From the NCBI RefSeq assembly GCF_000295955.2, contig NZ_ALXE01000049.1, forward strand, positions 1 through 64,000: a stretch of 64,000 nucleotides of DNA. The letters run 5' to 3'. This document shows positions 8,062-16,710 of this stretch, in pieces; positions within the stretch are counted from its first letter, which is position 1; each line of letters starts with the position of its first letter. The notes under the pieces were generated by a model, which had not been told where the DNA came from, did not search any database, and saw nothing but the letters and a program-made list of their open reading frames with translations. Made by a program: the position numbers and the translations under genes. Source of the stretch: Pantoea sp. A4. GTDB lineage: Bacteria > Pseudomonadota > Gammaproteobacteria > Enterobacterales > Enterobacteriaceae.

Positions 8062-8712
8062 TTCGTCCGACCTCTGTTTTTTTTGTGCGGTTCGGACAGG
8101 TCACGTCAAATGACCCCTGCGCGTGGCGATTTTTTTAGTAAACCGTTCTGGTAAGACGCGGTTTATTTGACCACTGCGCAGCGTGACGACTCAATTTGTC
8201 AACAGTTGCAATCAACGTCAATACAAGCACAAGTTATTTACATAGAGTGTGAGTAACCGCAAGCAACGATAAAAAAGTGAAAAAAACGTGACCAGCAGTG
8301 ATTAATTTTATCTTTCAGTGGAAAAATCCAGTAATCACGCTGTGAACTATCCCCTTATTAGCCATTTTTCATCGCTAAAAAACCTTAGTATATTAGCGGC
8401 AATTGCTGACAATATGAGCGATATCGCGTGCGTTATGACGTTCAGACAGCAAAATATGCTGCTTTGCGTGTATAAGAATCAGGCACGTGGTCGATTTTTA
8501 TCATAAGAAAAATGTGTCACGAATTAAGATTCGAGCGCAGATACCGCAAGGGCTGAGAAGAGATTGATCTGCTTTTTTACGCTTTGAACTAATGAAAAGC
8601 CGCTAAGCCGGATTTTTTGGTAATTACTGACAACGGTGACAAAACATGACGTAAGCGCGCCACTCGCGGAGGAAGTCTGGGGAATTTACACCGGCGGGAT
8701 AAAAAATGGACG
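8062..8712. other. dpp upstream region without a recognised gene
   Basis: About 650 bases between the dppA leader and the tRNA terminator. The part next to dppA should hold the dpp promoter, but I could not define -35/-10 boxes with confidence. A 62-codon plus-strand frame (8318-8506) has no ribosome binding site or family features and is not called. I see no repeat or RNA gene in it. Confidence 0.4.
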
Positions 8713-8738
8713 AAAAAAAACCTGCTTTTTCAAGCAGG
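8713..8738 (-). terminator. Terminator of the tRNA-Pro gene
   Basis: CCTGCTT (8721-8727) pairs with AAGCAGG (8732-8738). On the minus strand the stem is followed by eight T residues. It lies 12 nt past the tRNA 3' end. Confidence 0.85.
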
Positions 8739-8750
8739 CTTTCTTAAAGA

Positions 8751-8827
8751 TGGTCGGCGAGAGAGGATTCGAACCTCCGACCCACTGGTCCCAAACCAGT
8801 TGCGCTACCAAGCTGCGCTACTCGCCG
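8751..8827 (-). tRNA. proM: tRNA-Pro, anticodon UGG
   Basis: A 77-nt cloverleaf including an encoded CCA end. The acceptor stem is CGGCGAG/CTCGCCG, the anticodon stem ACTGG/CCAGT encloses loop TTTGGGA (anticodon at 8791-8793), and the T-loop GGTTCGAATCC is canonical. The sequence matches the E. coli proM (UGG) isoacceptor rather than proK (CGG), although it lies between dppA and eptB, where E. coli carries proK. Confidence 0.95.
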
Positions 8828-8929
8828 ATGGGGGCGCATGTTACTGCTCCCTCATGGGAGCGTCAACCGCTTTTTAATCCCCCCGGTTTGATTGCCTGAA
8901 AAGCAGCCAAATCAGAGCCAAAACACCGT

Positions 8930-10621
8930 TTAAAGTGGATGCGCCACAGGTTTTGCCGGTGGCTGGCACCAGTTGTTCGCCGGGTTGATCCCGCCGTTTG
9001 GCGAGGTATAACCGAGGCAACCCAGAATGGAGTCAAACAGCTCGACGTGACGATGGGGTTGGCCCGCACGCTGTTCTGCCTGCAAACGCTCAAAGCGAGC
9101 GCGGTTCTGAGCGTCCGCCAGATAGCTATCGGAAGCCCACACCAGCATAGGCACGCGGAACTGCTCTGGTGGAGCCATTTCGCGTGGCGTCCCGTGCAGG
9201 TGCATATTTTCGCTGATCGACTCACCGTGATCCGCCGCGTAGAACACAATCGCTTTCTTGTTACGTAGCTGGTCAAACACGCTATCGAGCATGTTATCGA
9301 CGTACATCACCGAGTTGTCATAAGCGTTGATCAACTGTGCCTTGCTACAGAAATCATCCACACCGATACATTCTGGCTGGTAGTGGGCAAAGCTGCGTGG
9401 ATAGCGCTGAGAATAGAGATAGTGCGAACCCTTGGTATGCAGGATCACCAGATGCTTGCCCTGCGGATAGCGTTCCAGCGACTTTTGCAATTCAGGCACC
9501 AGTAGCATGTCATCCACGGCTTTCCCTGCATTGTCTTTTTCCGAGCCAATCTGCTCGCGGAAGGCAAAGTTGTTGACGTTGGTGTTGTCGTAGAACCACA
9601 CCTCACTCTGCATCGCAAAGAGCTCAGAGGTGAACCCCAACGATTTCATCACTGCGAAGACGTTTTCCTCTTTCAGGGTGCGGCCTGGGTTATCCATGGT
9701 GCCGCCCTCGCGCACAAACATGCAGCGTAATGAAAGCTTGGTCGCGGTATCACATGACTGACCACGGAAAGCCACCAGGTTCTTCTCCTGTGAAAGCTTC
9801 GGCGTGGTATTCCGCTCATAACCAAGAATGCCCATGTGATCCCAACGGGTGGTTTCACCGATGACAAAGACCACGTAGGTGTCATCAATACCCGCAGGGG
9901 CTACGTAAGTGAAGGCTTTGGCCGGATCGAACAGTGACGATTTATCCATTTTTTCGTCGATGCGCGTCCAGGTGAACAGCCCCAGAGCCGCCAGCCAGTT
10001 CGAAGGCAAGTAAGAGTGGGCAACCACACCGCCATAGCTGGGTAAATCGATATTGGTGATTTTCTCCTGCGCTTTTTGCAGGCGATCAAAATAGCGGATA
10101 GGCAGCCAGACCAGTGCCACGCACAGCAACAGCGTCAGCGTTGGTCGCAGGCGCTGCCCCGGCGTGCGCAGCTGTTCGAGCAGGGTATTGCGGAGATGAC
10201 TGCGCCAAATCAGCAGCAACGGCAGCGCACTGACCAGCACCATCCACAGCACATAGTGAAAACCCACCACCTCTTTGGATAAGTCGGTATCGGTGGTCAT
10301 CACCGAGGCGACAATCCCGTAGCCAATCACCACGTTGAAGAAGGTCATGTAATAGGCGGCAGCCACCGAGATCAGCACCAGCAGGCTGGCGAGGATGCGC
10401 CAGGCCAGCTTCCCGCCCACAGAAAAGAGGCGAATTAAGAAGAACGGTAACAGCACACTCGCCATGATTTCAGCGAGTGCAGAGAACAGGTTGGTCAAAG
10501 AGGGGTACTGCAAATAACCGTCAAAACGGCGGTAAAAAATCGGCAAATTCAATAAGATGCCGATATAGAGAGCCAGCAGCATTGAGAGCTTTTGCTGGCT
10601 CAGAGTTTTAATAAAATTCAT
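8930..10621 (-). CDS. eptB: Kdo2-lipid A phosphoethanolamine 7''-transferase EptB
   Basis: Inner-membrane enzyme that transfers phosphoethanolamine from phosphatidylethanolamine to the outer Kdo of lipopolysaccharide, reducing its negative charge. 563 residues, as in E. coli, when MNFIKTLSQQKLS at 10621 is used; an upstream extension of 13 residues is not conserved. About five membrane helices occupy ~1-190, and the periplasmic sulfatase-like domain follows. GETTRWDHMG contains the nucleophilic threonine; YAADHGES and HLHGTPREMAPPEQ supply metal ligands. In E. coli the gene responds to sigma-E and MgrR; I did not find those sites here. Confidence 0.95.
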   Translation of the reverse strand: MNFIKTLSQQKLSMLLALYIGILLNLPIFYRRFDGYLQYPSLTNLFSALAEIMASVLLPFFLIRLFSVGGKLAWRILASLLVLISVAAAYYMTFFNVVIGYGIVASVMTTDTDLSKEVVGFHYVLWMVLVSALPLLLIWRSHLRNTLLEQLRTPGQRLRPTLTLLLCVALVWLPIRYFDRLQKAQEKITNIDLPSYGGVVAHSYLPSNWLAALGLFTWTRIDEKMDKSSLFDPAKAFTYVAPAGIDDTYVVFVIGETTRWDHMGILGYERNTTPKLSQEKNLVAFRGQSCDTATKLSLRCMFVREGGTMDNPGRTLKEENVFAVMKSLGFTSELFAMQSEVWFYDNTNVNNFAFREQIGSEKDNAGKAVDDMLLVPELQKSLERYPQGKHLVILHTKGSHYLYSQRYPRSFAHYQPECIGVDDFCSKAQLINAYDNSVMYVDNMLDSVFDQLRNKKAIVFYAADHGESISENMHLHGTPREMAPPEQFRVPMLVWASDSYLADAQNRARFERLQAEQRAGQPHRHVELFDSILGCLGYTSPNGGINPANNWCQPPAKPVAHPL

Positions 10622-10774
10622 TGAACACAGGTATCCCGAGGTAAAGAAAATAAACAACAAGCCTTACTGTGACTAAAGCGACACGCCAGAGTTCGTTTTA
10701 TCAGCAAATTGTGAGCGGATTGTCTCATTCTGGTGTGGATTCTGAAAGGAAGCAAAACGCGATATGAGTGACAT

Positions 10775-10797
10775 AAAAAAACCCGCCAACGGCGGGT
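10775..10797 (-). terminator. Terminator of yiaG
   Basis: ACCCGCC (10781-10787) and GGCGGGT (10791-10797) form a 7-bp stem with loop AAC. On the minus strand a run of seven T follows. Confidence 0.85.
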
Positions 10798-10821
10798 CAT
10801 TTCATCTCTCTTTGATACTTT

Positions 10822-11112
10822 TCAATCTAACAGCTGACGTCCCAAATATGGGTTTGCATGTAACAGCTTCATCAATTTCTGAGCCGTAGCAGAAGGACGG
10901 GTACGACGTGCTTCCCAGCTTTTTACTGAAGAGACACTTACGCCCATGACTCGGGCAAATTCATCCACCTGCATCCCGGTCAGTTCACGTAAGCGCTGCG
11001 GCTCAGGAAGTGATGGGGTTGGTACCTGCACCGCAGGCTTCAGGCTGTCACGCGTTAAAACAATCTGTTCAAGGCTACTCAGTAATTCAAAAACAGGATC
11101 TTTTACTTCCAT
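10822..11112 (-). CDS. yiaG: HTH-type transcriptional regulator YiaG
   Basis: A 96-residue Xre-type DNA-binding protein, the same length as E. coli YiaG when MEVKDPVFELL at 11112 is the start. The N-terminal half resembles antitoxin-like NadS/HigA proteins, and the helix-turn-helix is at ~50-75 (MQVDEFARVMGVSVSSVKSWE). The end HANPYLGRQLLD matches the family. Its target is unknown. It is transcribed alone, with its own terminator, away from yiaF. Confidence 0.85.
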   Translation of the reverse strand: MEVKDPVFELLSSLEQIVLTRDSLKPAVQVPTPSLPEPQRLRELTGMQVDEFARVMGVSVSSVKSWEARRTRPSATAQKLMKLLHANPYLGRQLLD

Positions 11113-11720
11113 AGAGAACTCCTTAAAACTCACTATGAATCACGCGAAAGTAGGAAGATAAGAATCTGCAAGGAGATCCAAAGACCAGGACCGCAGGCTG
11201 CATCCCGCAAGGGTTTATAATTTTTAGTGTAAAACCCCTACGGGACACAGCCTGCCCGTACCACCCGAAACAGCGGTACCAATGCATGTTGGCCTGGGAA
11301 GTAATTATGGATAAAGAAAGCGAATTCTGCCGGGCAAAACAGGGAGATTATTTCAGCTTTACTTTTCATTTACATTGCAAAGCCGCTAACGCTTTATTGC
11401 GTCTGGATATTCTTCCTACCGCTACGCTTTCATAGCCAAAGCTGATATAGCATAAATTGCTACAACACCGGTCCACCGGCCAGGCCATCACCGGAGAGTA
11501 AAGCAATAAACGCGCCATTTTCACCCAGCAGGCCCGCATGGCCTTACGCAGCTTAAGGGCCACCCCGCTGCGCTGTTTTTGTGCAAAATCGCACTAACAT
11601 GCAGCAACTGCGCCAGTTACCCCTCACCGCCATTGTGCCGACTCAGGCCTTTGTTCTATCCTTTAAGACTGTTCTTATCCCAGCAGATTTTTCGCCATTT
11701 TACTGACAGGAGTTGCAGAC
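11113..11720. other. yiaG-yiaF intergenic region
   Basis: About 600 bases between divergent genes. Apart from the long inverted repeat at 11193-11255 and a smaller GTACC/GGTAC stem just after it (11257-11279), no gene is supported. The minus-strand frame at 11366-11563 has no recognisable features. Promoters for both flanking genes should be here but were not defined. Confidence 0.4.
11193..11255. repeat. Long imperfect inverted repeat between yiaG and yiaF
   Basis: GCAGGCTG (11193-11200) pairs with CAGCCTGC (11248-11255). Inner pairs are TCCCG/CGGGA (11203-11207 with 11241-11245) and GGGTTT/AAACCC (11211-11216 with 11232-11237). The 63-nt foldback has an AT-rich loop and no T-run. It could be a small non-autonomous element or a structured RNA. 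Confidence 0.6.
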
Positions 11721-12434
11721 ATGGCAATCGGACTAACCCGCATCGGGAAACGCGCAGGTTTGCTGCTCGTCACCGCGCTTATGGTTGTGCAGCTCACGGG
11801 CTGTGGCGACAAACAGGGCGATCAACGCAAAGCATTTATCGACTTCCTGCAAAACACCGCCATGCGAAGCGGCGAGCACCTGCCTTCACTGAGTGAAAGC
11901 CAAAAACAGAGCTTTGGCCCCTACGTCAGCGATTACGCCATCATTTATGGTTTCTCACAGCAGGCGAGCAAAGCGGTTGATCAGGGGATTCGCCCAGTGG
12001 TCGATGAGCTGGCCGCCATTCATGTGCCACAGGATTACCTGACCCGCCGTGATTCCCTGCGCCAGGCGAGCGGCGCGTTAACGGTGGTCACACAGCAGGT
12101 TGAGAGCGCTAAATTACAGGCCGACAGTGCGAAAGCGACCCTGAAACAGCCGGACGACCTAAAAAGCGTGTTTGATAAAGCGTATGACCAGGTTGTCACG
12201 CTGCCATCAAACCAGCTGACGCCGCAATTGACCCAGTTGCAGAGCCTCAGCCAGTCTGCGGTTCAGGCAGGCGATCTGCTCCAGGCACAAGGAACCCACG
12301 TCAGCTTCAATAATGGTGGCGTGCAGTTCTCCAGCCAGGATCCTGCGACGCAGTACAACGCACTGATGAGCCAGATTGCCACCGATGCCCCCGCATTAGT
12401 GCAGGCTCAGCGCACGGTGCAGAGCGCGCAATAA
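11721..12434 (+). CDS. yiaF: DUF3053 lipoprotein YiaF
   Basis: 237 residues against 236 in E. coli YiaF. A signal peptide with lipobox L-T-G-C (Cys28) marks it as a lipoprotein. The mature part opens with DKQGDQRKAFIDFLQNT and continues as a largely helical domain of unknown function. A GGAG ribosome binding site precedes the ATG. The position beside yiaG is the same as in E. coli. It is encoded just upstream of the mtl control region; no shared function is known. Confidence 0.9.
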   Translation: MAIGLTRIGKRAGLLLVTALMVVQLTGCGDKQGDQRKAFIDFLQNTAMRSGEHLPSLSESQKQSFGPYVSDYAIIYGFSQQASKAVDQGIRPVVDELAAIHVPQDYLTRRDSLRQASGALTVVTQQVESAKLQADSAKATLKQPDDLKSVFDKAYDQVVTLPSNQLTPQLTQLQSLSQSAVQAGDLLQAQGTHVSFNNGGVQFSSQDPATQYNALMSQIATDAPALVQAQRTVQSAQ

Positions 12435-12562
12435 CTGAATAGCGGTTAAGCCAATAACTGGGTTTAACCGCTCTCCTGCTATTAGTTACCACCCCGCCGA
12501 TTCACCAACGCACCCACACGTGACCAAAGTGTGATCTGCGGCATTTTTGACCAAAAATTGTT

Positions 12563-12578
12563 TGTGATTCAGATCACA
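12563..12578. promoter_or_regulatory. CRP site 1 (mtl)
   Basis: TGTGA-TTCAGA-TCACA is a perfect match to the CRP consensus half-sites with a 6-nt spacer. Confidence 0.85.
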
Positions 12579-12606
12579 TTAATGAAACAAACACCCGCCA
12601 CACAAA

Positions 12607-12622
12607 AGTGACACAAATCACA
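12607..12622. promoter_or_regulatory. CRP site 2 (mtl)
   Basis: AGTGA-CACAAA-TCACA differs from the consensus at one position. Confidence 0.7.
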
Positions 12623-12679
12623 AAAACACCTCTGATTTGTACAGAAAAAAACCACATCGCCGCACTTATCGCATTTATG

Positions 12680-12695
12680 TGTGATCACGATCACG
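12680..12695. promoter_or_regulatory. CRP site 3 (mtl)
   Basis: TGTGA-TCACGA-TCACG differs from the consensus only at the last base. Confidence 0.7.
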
Positions 12696-12723
12696 CAAAA
12701 TGGCCTCCACCCCGGGGGGTTAA

Positions 12724-12739
12724 AGTGATCCAGATCACA
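12724..12739. promoter_or_regulatory. CRP site 4 (mtl)
   Basis: AGTGA-TCCAGA-TCACA differs from the consensus at one position and is the site nearest mtlA. Confidence 0.75.
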
Positions 12740-12888
12740 CTAAAGTGCACCGCTACGCAGCGTCATATTCGCGTGATAGAGTCCGCGTGCATACAGTAAT
12801 AGCGACGGCTCCCCGCCGTAACGCCTAAACAAAAACAAACGCGCTCTCCTGGTTTGCAGCGCGTCTCGAGAAGAGAAGGGGTGGATTT

Positions 12889-14823
12889 ATGTCCTCATCA
12901 GCTAAGGTCAAAGTTCAAAGCTTTGGTCGTTTCCTGAGTAATATGGTGATGCCTAACATCGGTGCGTTTATCGCCTGGGGTATCATCACTGCGCTGTTCA
13001 TTCCAACCGGTTGGATCCCCAATGCCACGCTGGCTAAGCTAGTTGGCCCGATGATCACCTATCTGTTACCTCTGTTGATCGGCTTTACCGGCGGTCGTTT
13101 AGTGGGTGGCGATCGCGGTGGTGTGGTGGGTGCAATCACCACGATGGGGGTTATCGTCGGTGCGGATATGCCGATGTTCCTCGGTGCGATGATCGCAGGC
13201 CCGCTGGGTGGCTGGGCGATTCGCGCGTTTGACCGTGCCGTTGATGGCAAAATCAAAAGCGGCTTCGAAATGCTGGTAAACAACTTCTCCGCAGGCATCA
13301 TCGGTATGCTGCTGGCGCTGTTGTCTTTCCTCGCCATTGGTCCGCTGGTTGAAGGGCTGTCACATATTCTGTCGACCGGCGTAAACATCATGGTGCAGCA
13401 CAACCTGCTGCCGCTGACCTCCATCTTCGTTGAGCCAGCAAAAATCCTGTTCCTGAACAATGCCATCAACCACGGTATCTTCTCACCGTTGGGCATTCAG
13501 CAGGCCAGTGAAGCAGGCAAATCGATCTTCTTCCTGATTGAAGCGAACCCAGGCCCAGGTATGGGCGTACTGGTAGCCTATATGCTGTTTGGTCGCGGTA
13601 GCGCGAAACAGTCTGCGGGCGGTGCGGCAATCATTCACTTCCTTGGCGGTATCCACGAGATCTACTTCCCGTACGTGCTGATGGCTCCGCGCCTGCTGCT
13701 GGCGGTGATTTTAGGCGGGATGACCGGCGTGTTTACCCTGACCCTACTGAATGGCGGTCTGGTTTCCCCAGCTTCACCAGGTTCTATCCTGGCCGTGCTG
13801 GCGATGACACCTAAAGGTGCCTACTTCGCAAACATCGCAGCGATTATTGCCGCCTTTGCCGTCTCCTTTATCGTCTCTTCTGTCCTGCTGAAAACCAGCA
13901 AAGTCAAAGAAGATGACGACATCGAAGCGGCGACCCGTCGTATGCAAGAGATGAAAGCACAGTCTAAAGGCCAGAGCAGCACAGGCAGCACCGTGGTGGC
14001 AGATGCCAACAGTGTTGATCTGACCCACGTGCGCAAAATTATCGTGGCCTGTGATGCCGGTATGGGCTCAAGCGCCATGGGTGCTGGCGTACTGCGTAAA
14101 AAAGTCCAGGATGCGGGTCTGACTAACGTTTCCGTCACCAACAGCGCGATTAATGCGCTGCCGGGCGATGTTGATCTGGTGATTACCCACCGTGATTTAA
14201 CGGAACGCGCTATTCGTCAGGCTCCGCAGGCACAGCACATTTCACTGAATAACTTCCTTGATAGCGCGCTGTATACCAATCTGACCGACCGTCTGGTGCA
14301 GGCTAATCGCAGCGAAGGCCATCGCGAGAAAGTCGAGCACACCCTGGCAGACAGCTACGATGACGGCCAGTCTCAGCTCTTCAAACTCGGCGTCAGCAAC
14401 GTGTTCCTGAATCTGCGTGCGGATAACAAAGAGCAGGCGATCCGCTTTGCCGGTGAGCAGTTGGTGAAAGGGGGCTACGTTGAGCCAGAATACGTTGATG
14501 CCATGCTGCAACGTGAAATGCTGACACCAACCTATCTCGGCGAATCCATTGCTGTGCCACACGGCACCGTGGAAGCTAAAGATCGCGTGCTGAAAACCGG
14601 TATCGTGTTCCTGCAGTATCCAGAAGGGGTGCGCTTCGGTGAAGAAGAAGATGATATCGCCCGTCTGGTGATCGGTATTGCAGCACGCAATAACGAACAC
14701 ATTCAGGTCATCACCAGCCTGACCAACGCCCTGGATGATGAAGGGGTGATTGAGAAGCTGGCGACCACACACAACGTGCAGGAAGTGCTGGACCTGCTGT
14801 CTGGCAGCACAGCGGCTTCATAA
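12889..14823 (+). CDS. mtlA: Mannitol-specific PTS enzyme IICBA
   Basis: Membrane permease that imports mannitol and phosphorylates it to mannitol 1-phosphate. 644 residues (E. coli 637). The IIC membrane domain covers ~1-340, with NGGLVSPASPGSI near its end and a linker of charged residues (~345-375). The IIB domain follows with phospho-acceptor Cys388 in VACDAGMGSSAMG, and the IIA domain has phospho-acceptor His558 in ESIAVPHGT. A strong ribosome binding site precedes the start MSSSAKVKVQSFGRFLSN. It is the first gene of mtlADR, with several CRP sites upstream. Confidence 0.97.
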   Translation: MSSSAKVKVQSFGRFLSNMVMPNIGAFIAWGIITALFIPTGWIPNATLAKLVGPMITYLLPLLIGFTGGRLVGGDRGGVVGAITTMGVIVGADMPMFLGAMIAGPLGGWAIRAFDRAVDGKIKSGFEMLVNNFSAGIIGMLLALLSFLAIGPLVEGLSHILSTGVNIMVQHNLLPLTSIFVEPAKILFLNNAINHGIFSPLGIQQASEAGKSIFFLIEANPGPGMGVLVAYMLFGRGSAKQSAGGAAIIHFLGGIHEIYFPYVLMAPRLLLAVILGGMTGVFTLTLLNGGLVSPASPGSILAVLAMTPKGAYFANIAAIIAAFAVSFIVSSVLLKTSKVKEDDDIEAATRRMQEMKAQSKGQSSTGSTVVADANSVDLTHVRKIIVACDAGMGSSAMGAGVLRKKVQDAGLTNVSVTNSAINALPGDVDLVITHRDLTERAIRQAPQAQHISLNNFLDSALYTNLTDRLVQANRSEGHREKVEHTLADSYDDGQSQLFKLGVSNVFLNLRADNKEQAIRFAGEQLVKGGYVEPEYVDAMLQREMLTPTYLGESIAVPHGTVEAKDRVLKTGIVFLQYPEGVRFGEEEDDIARLVIGIAARNNEHIQVITSLTNALDDEGVIEKLATTHNVQEVLDLLSGSTAAS

Positions 14824-14865
14824 ACAGGCTGTTTTTCCTGGGGCGGGTGAGCCCGTCCTGAATCC

Positions 14866-14885
14866 GGGGCGGGCCTGCCTGCCCC
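14866..14885 (+). promoter_or_regulatory. mtlA-mtlD intercistronic hairpin
   Basis: GGGGCGGGC (14866-14874) folds back on GCCTGCCCC (14877-14885) in the 88-nt gap between mtlA and mtlD. No T-run follows, so it is more likely to affect mRNA stability than to end transcription. Confidence 0.5.
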
Positions 14886-14911
14886 ATTGTCATTTGCAAC
14901 GGGTCTCTACT

Positions 14912-16060
14912 ATGAAAGCGTTACATTTTGGTGCGGGCAACATTGGTCGCGGCTTTATCGGCAAATTACTGGCAGATGCGGGCATCGAACTGGTGTTTGC
15001 CGATGTGAATCAGGTGGTGTTAGATGCGCTGAATGCTCGCCATGAATACCCGGTGAATGTCGTAGGCGAGCAGCAGCAGGTTGAGATAGTGCGCGGCGTG
15101 AGCGCCGTGAACAGCACCAGTGATGACATTATCGGCCTGGTGGCTGAAGTGGACCTGGTGACCACCGCCGTTGGCCCTACCGTGCTGCAACGTATCGCAC
15201 CGGGCGTGGCAAAAGGGTTGATTCAGCGTCACGACAGCGGCAACACAAACCCACTGAATATTATCGCCTGCGAAAACATGGTGCGTGGCACCAGCCAGTT
15301 TAAGCAGCATGTACTCCAGGCCTTGCCAGAACAGTACCACGCCTGGCTGGAACAGCACGTTGGCTTCGTCGATTCAGCCGTAGACCGTATTGTTCCGCCT
15401 GCCGACAGCGCCAGCAACGATCCGCTGGAAGTGACGGTAGAAACCTTCAGCGAATGGATTGTGGATAAGACGCAGTTCAAAGGCACTCTGCCGGTGATTG
15501 CGGGCATGGAGTTAACCGACAACCTGATGGCGTTTGTCGAGCGCAAGCTGTTCACCCTTAACACCGGCCATGCTATTACGGCTTACCTCGGCCAGTTGGC
15601 AGGTAAACAGACTATTCGCGATGCCATTCTCGATCAGGCGATCCGCAGTGTGGTACTGGGTGCAATGGAAGAGAGTGGCGCAGTGCTGATCCAGCGCTAT
15701 GGCTTCGATGCGGCTAAGCATGCGGCTTACATCCAGAAAATTTTAGGCCGTTTTGAAAACCCGTGGCTGAAAGATGATGTAGAGCGCGTTGGCCGTCAGC
15801 CACTGCGCAAACTCAGCGCAGGCGATCGTCTGATCAAGCCCACGTTAGGTACGCTGGAATATCAGCTCCCGCACAGTAACCTGGTGCAAGGTATTGCTGC
15901 CGCGCTGCACTATCGCAGTGAGCAAGATCCTCAGGCGCAGGAACTGGCTGCATTGATTGCAGAGAAAGGAGTGAAAGCCGCACTGGTCGAGATCTCCGGC
16001 CTGGATGCCGATAGCGAAGTGGTCGCCTCTGCGGTAGCCGCCTATCAGGCTACGGCTTAA
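14912..16060 (+). CDS. mtlD: Mannitol-1-phosphate 5-dehydrogenase
   Basis: Oxidises mannitol 1-phosphate to fructose 6-phosphate with NAD+, the second step of mannitol catabolism in the cytoplasm. 382 residues, as in E. coli, from MKALHFGAGNIGRGFIGK at 14912; the frame is open upstream of this only through the mtlA end in another phase. GAGNIGRG (residues 7-14) is the Rossmann dinucleotide motif. The polyol dehydrogenase signature region includes ACENMVRGTS and the catalytic-lysine region near KRLFTLNTGHA-like ERKLFTLNTGHA. A hairpin lies right after the stop. Confidence 0.97.
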   Translation: MKALHFGAGNIGRGFIGKLLADAGIELVFADVNQVVLDALNARHEYPVNVVGEQQQVEIVRGVSAVNSTSDDIIGLVAEVDLVTTAVGPTVLQRIAPGVAKGLIQRHDSGNTNPLNIIACENMVRGTSQFKQHVLQALPEQYHAWLEQHVGFVDSAVDRIVPPADSASNDPLEVTVETFSEWIVDKTQFKGTLPVIAGMELTDNLMAFVERKLFTLNTGHAITAYLGQLAGKQTIRDAILDQAIRSVVLGAMEESGAVLIQRYGFDAAKHAAYIQKILGRFENPWLKDDVERVGRQPLRKLSAGDRLIKPTLGTLEYQLPHSNLVQGIAAALHYRSEQDPQAQELAALIAEKGVKAALVEISGLDADSEVVASAVAAYQATA

Positions 16061-16066
16061 GGTACT

Positions 16067-16092
16067 GGGCACAGCTTTGCTGTGCCCGTTTT
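16067..16092 (+). terminator. Hairpin between mtlD and mtlR
   Basis: GGGCACAGC (16067-16075) and GCTGTGCCC (16079-16087) form a 9-bp stem with loop TTT, followed by GTTTTAC. It is a weak terminator 15 nt before mtlR and probably reduces read-through into the repressor gene. Confidence 0.65.
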
Positions 16093-16101
16093 ACAGCAAA
16101 T

Positions 16102-16647
16102 ATGCAGGCAATAATGGAAGAGAAGCAGGCTTTTGAGAACCGGGTGCTGGAGCGTCTCAACGCTGGCCGCTCGGTGAGAAGCTTTTTAGTGGCCGCTGCC
16201 GAACTGCTGGCGGAAGCGGTGCATCTGCTTGTCCTGCAGGTTTTCCGTAAGGACGATTACGCGGTTAAATATGCCGTTGAGCCACTGCTGTTGGGCGACG
16301 GTCCGCTCGGTGAACTGGCGGTGCGACTAAAGTTAATTTACGGCCTCGGCGTGATCAGTCGCCACGAGTATGAAGATTGCGATCTACTGCTGGCACTGCG
16401 TGAAGAGTTGAATCACGATGACGCCGACTATCGCTTTACCGATGATGAAATTCTTGGCCCATTCAGTGAGTTACACTGCGTGGCAGCCTGGCCACCCAAG
16501 CCGCAATTTCACGCCGAAGACAGCGAACTGCATTTGATGCAGCAGCAGCGCTATTTACAGATGGTGCGCTCAACCATGGTACTTTCACTCACTGAGCTCA
16601 TCTCCCGAATCTCTCTGAAACAGGCATTTGGTAAATCCTCAGGTTGA
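16102..16647 (+). CDS. mtlR: Mannitol operon repressor MtlR
   Basis: Represses mtlADR. 181 residues; E. coli MtlR is 195, with the difference at the N-terminus, where MQAIMEEKQAFENRVLERLNAG aligns to residues ~18 onward. ATG 16114 (codon 5) is an alternative start. Conserved segments include VLQVFRKDDYAVKYAVEPLL and TDDEILGPFSELHCVA. The family lacks an obvious helix-turn-helix, and its DNA contacts are not well defined. It is co-directional with mtlD beyond a weak hairpin. Confidence 0.95.
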   Translation: MQAIMEEKQAFENRVLERLNAGRSVRSFLVAAAELLAEAVHLLVLQVFRKDDYAVKYAVEPLLLGDGPLGELAVRLKLIYGLGVISRHEYEDCDLLLALREELNHDDADYRFTDDEILGPFSELHCVAAWPPKPQFHAEDSELHLMQQQRYLQMVRSTMVLSLTELISRISLKQAFGKSSG

Positions 16648-16710
16648 GTCTGTCACCTGTTGCTCGGTTTTGCTGTATGCTTTGCCTGTTTTCCCTAACG
16701 AGTTGTTGTC

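Larger units (their letters stand above)
12435..12888 (+). promoter_or_regulatory. mtl operon control region
   Basis: About 450 bases before mtlA, dense in TGTGA/TCACA half-sites. Four good CRP sites are listed separately; a fifth weaker half-site, TGTGATCTGCGGC, begins at 12530. E. coli mtlA is also preceded by several CRP sites and repressed by MtlR. The mtlA ribosome binding site AGAGAAGGGGTGG lies at 12871-12883. Confidence 0.75.

Noticed and set aside
8318..8506. 62-codon frame in the dpp upstream region
   Set aside because: No ribosome binding site, no family resemblance, and it lies in an AT-rich regulatory region.
8636..8899. 87-codon plus-strand frame with GERGFEPPTHWSQT
   Set aside because: This is the well-known artefact of translating the antisense strand of a tRNA gene; it spans tRNA-Pro at 8751-8827.
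12608..12799. 63-codon frame in the mtl control region
   Set aside because: It is made of CRP half-sites (TGATCACGATCACG and similar) read as codons.
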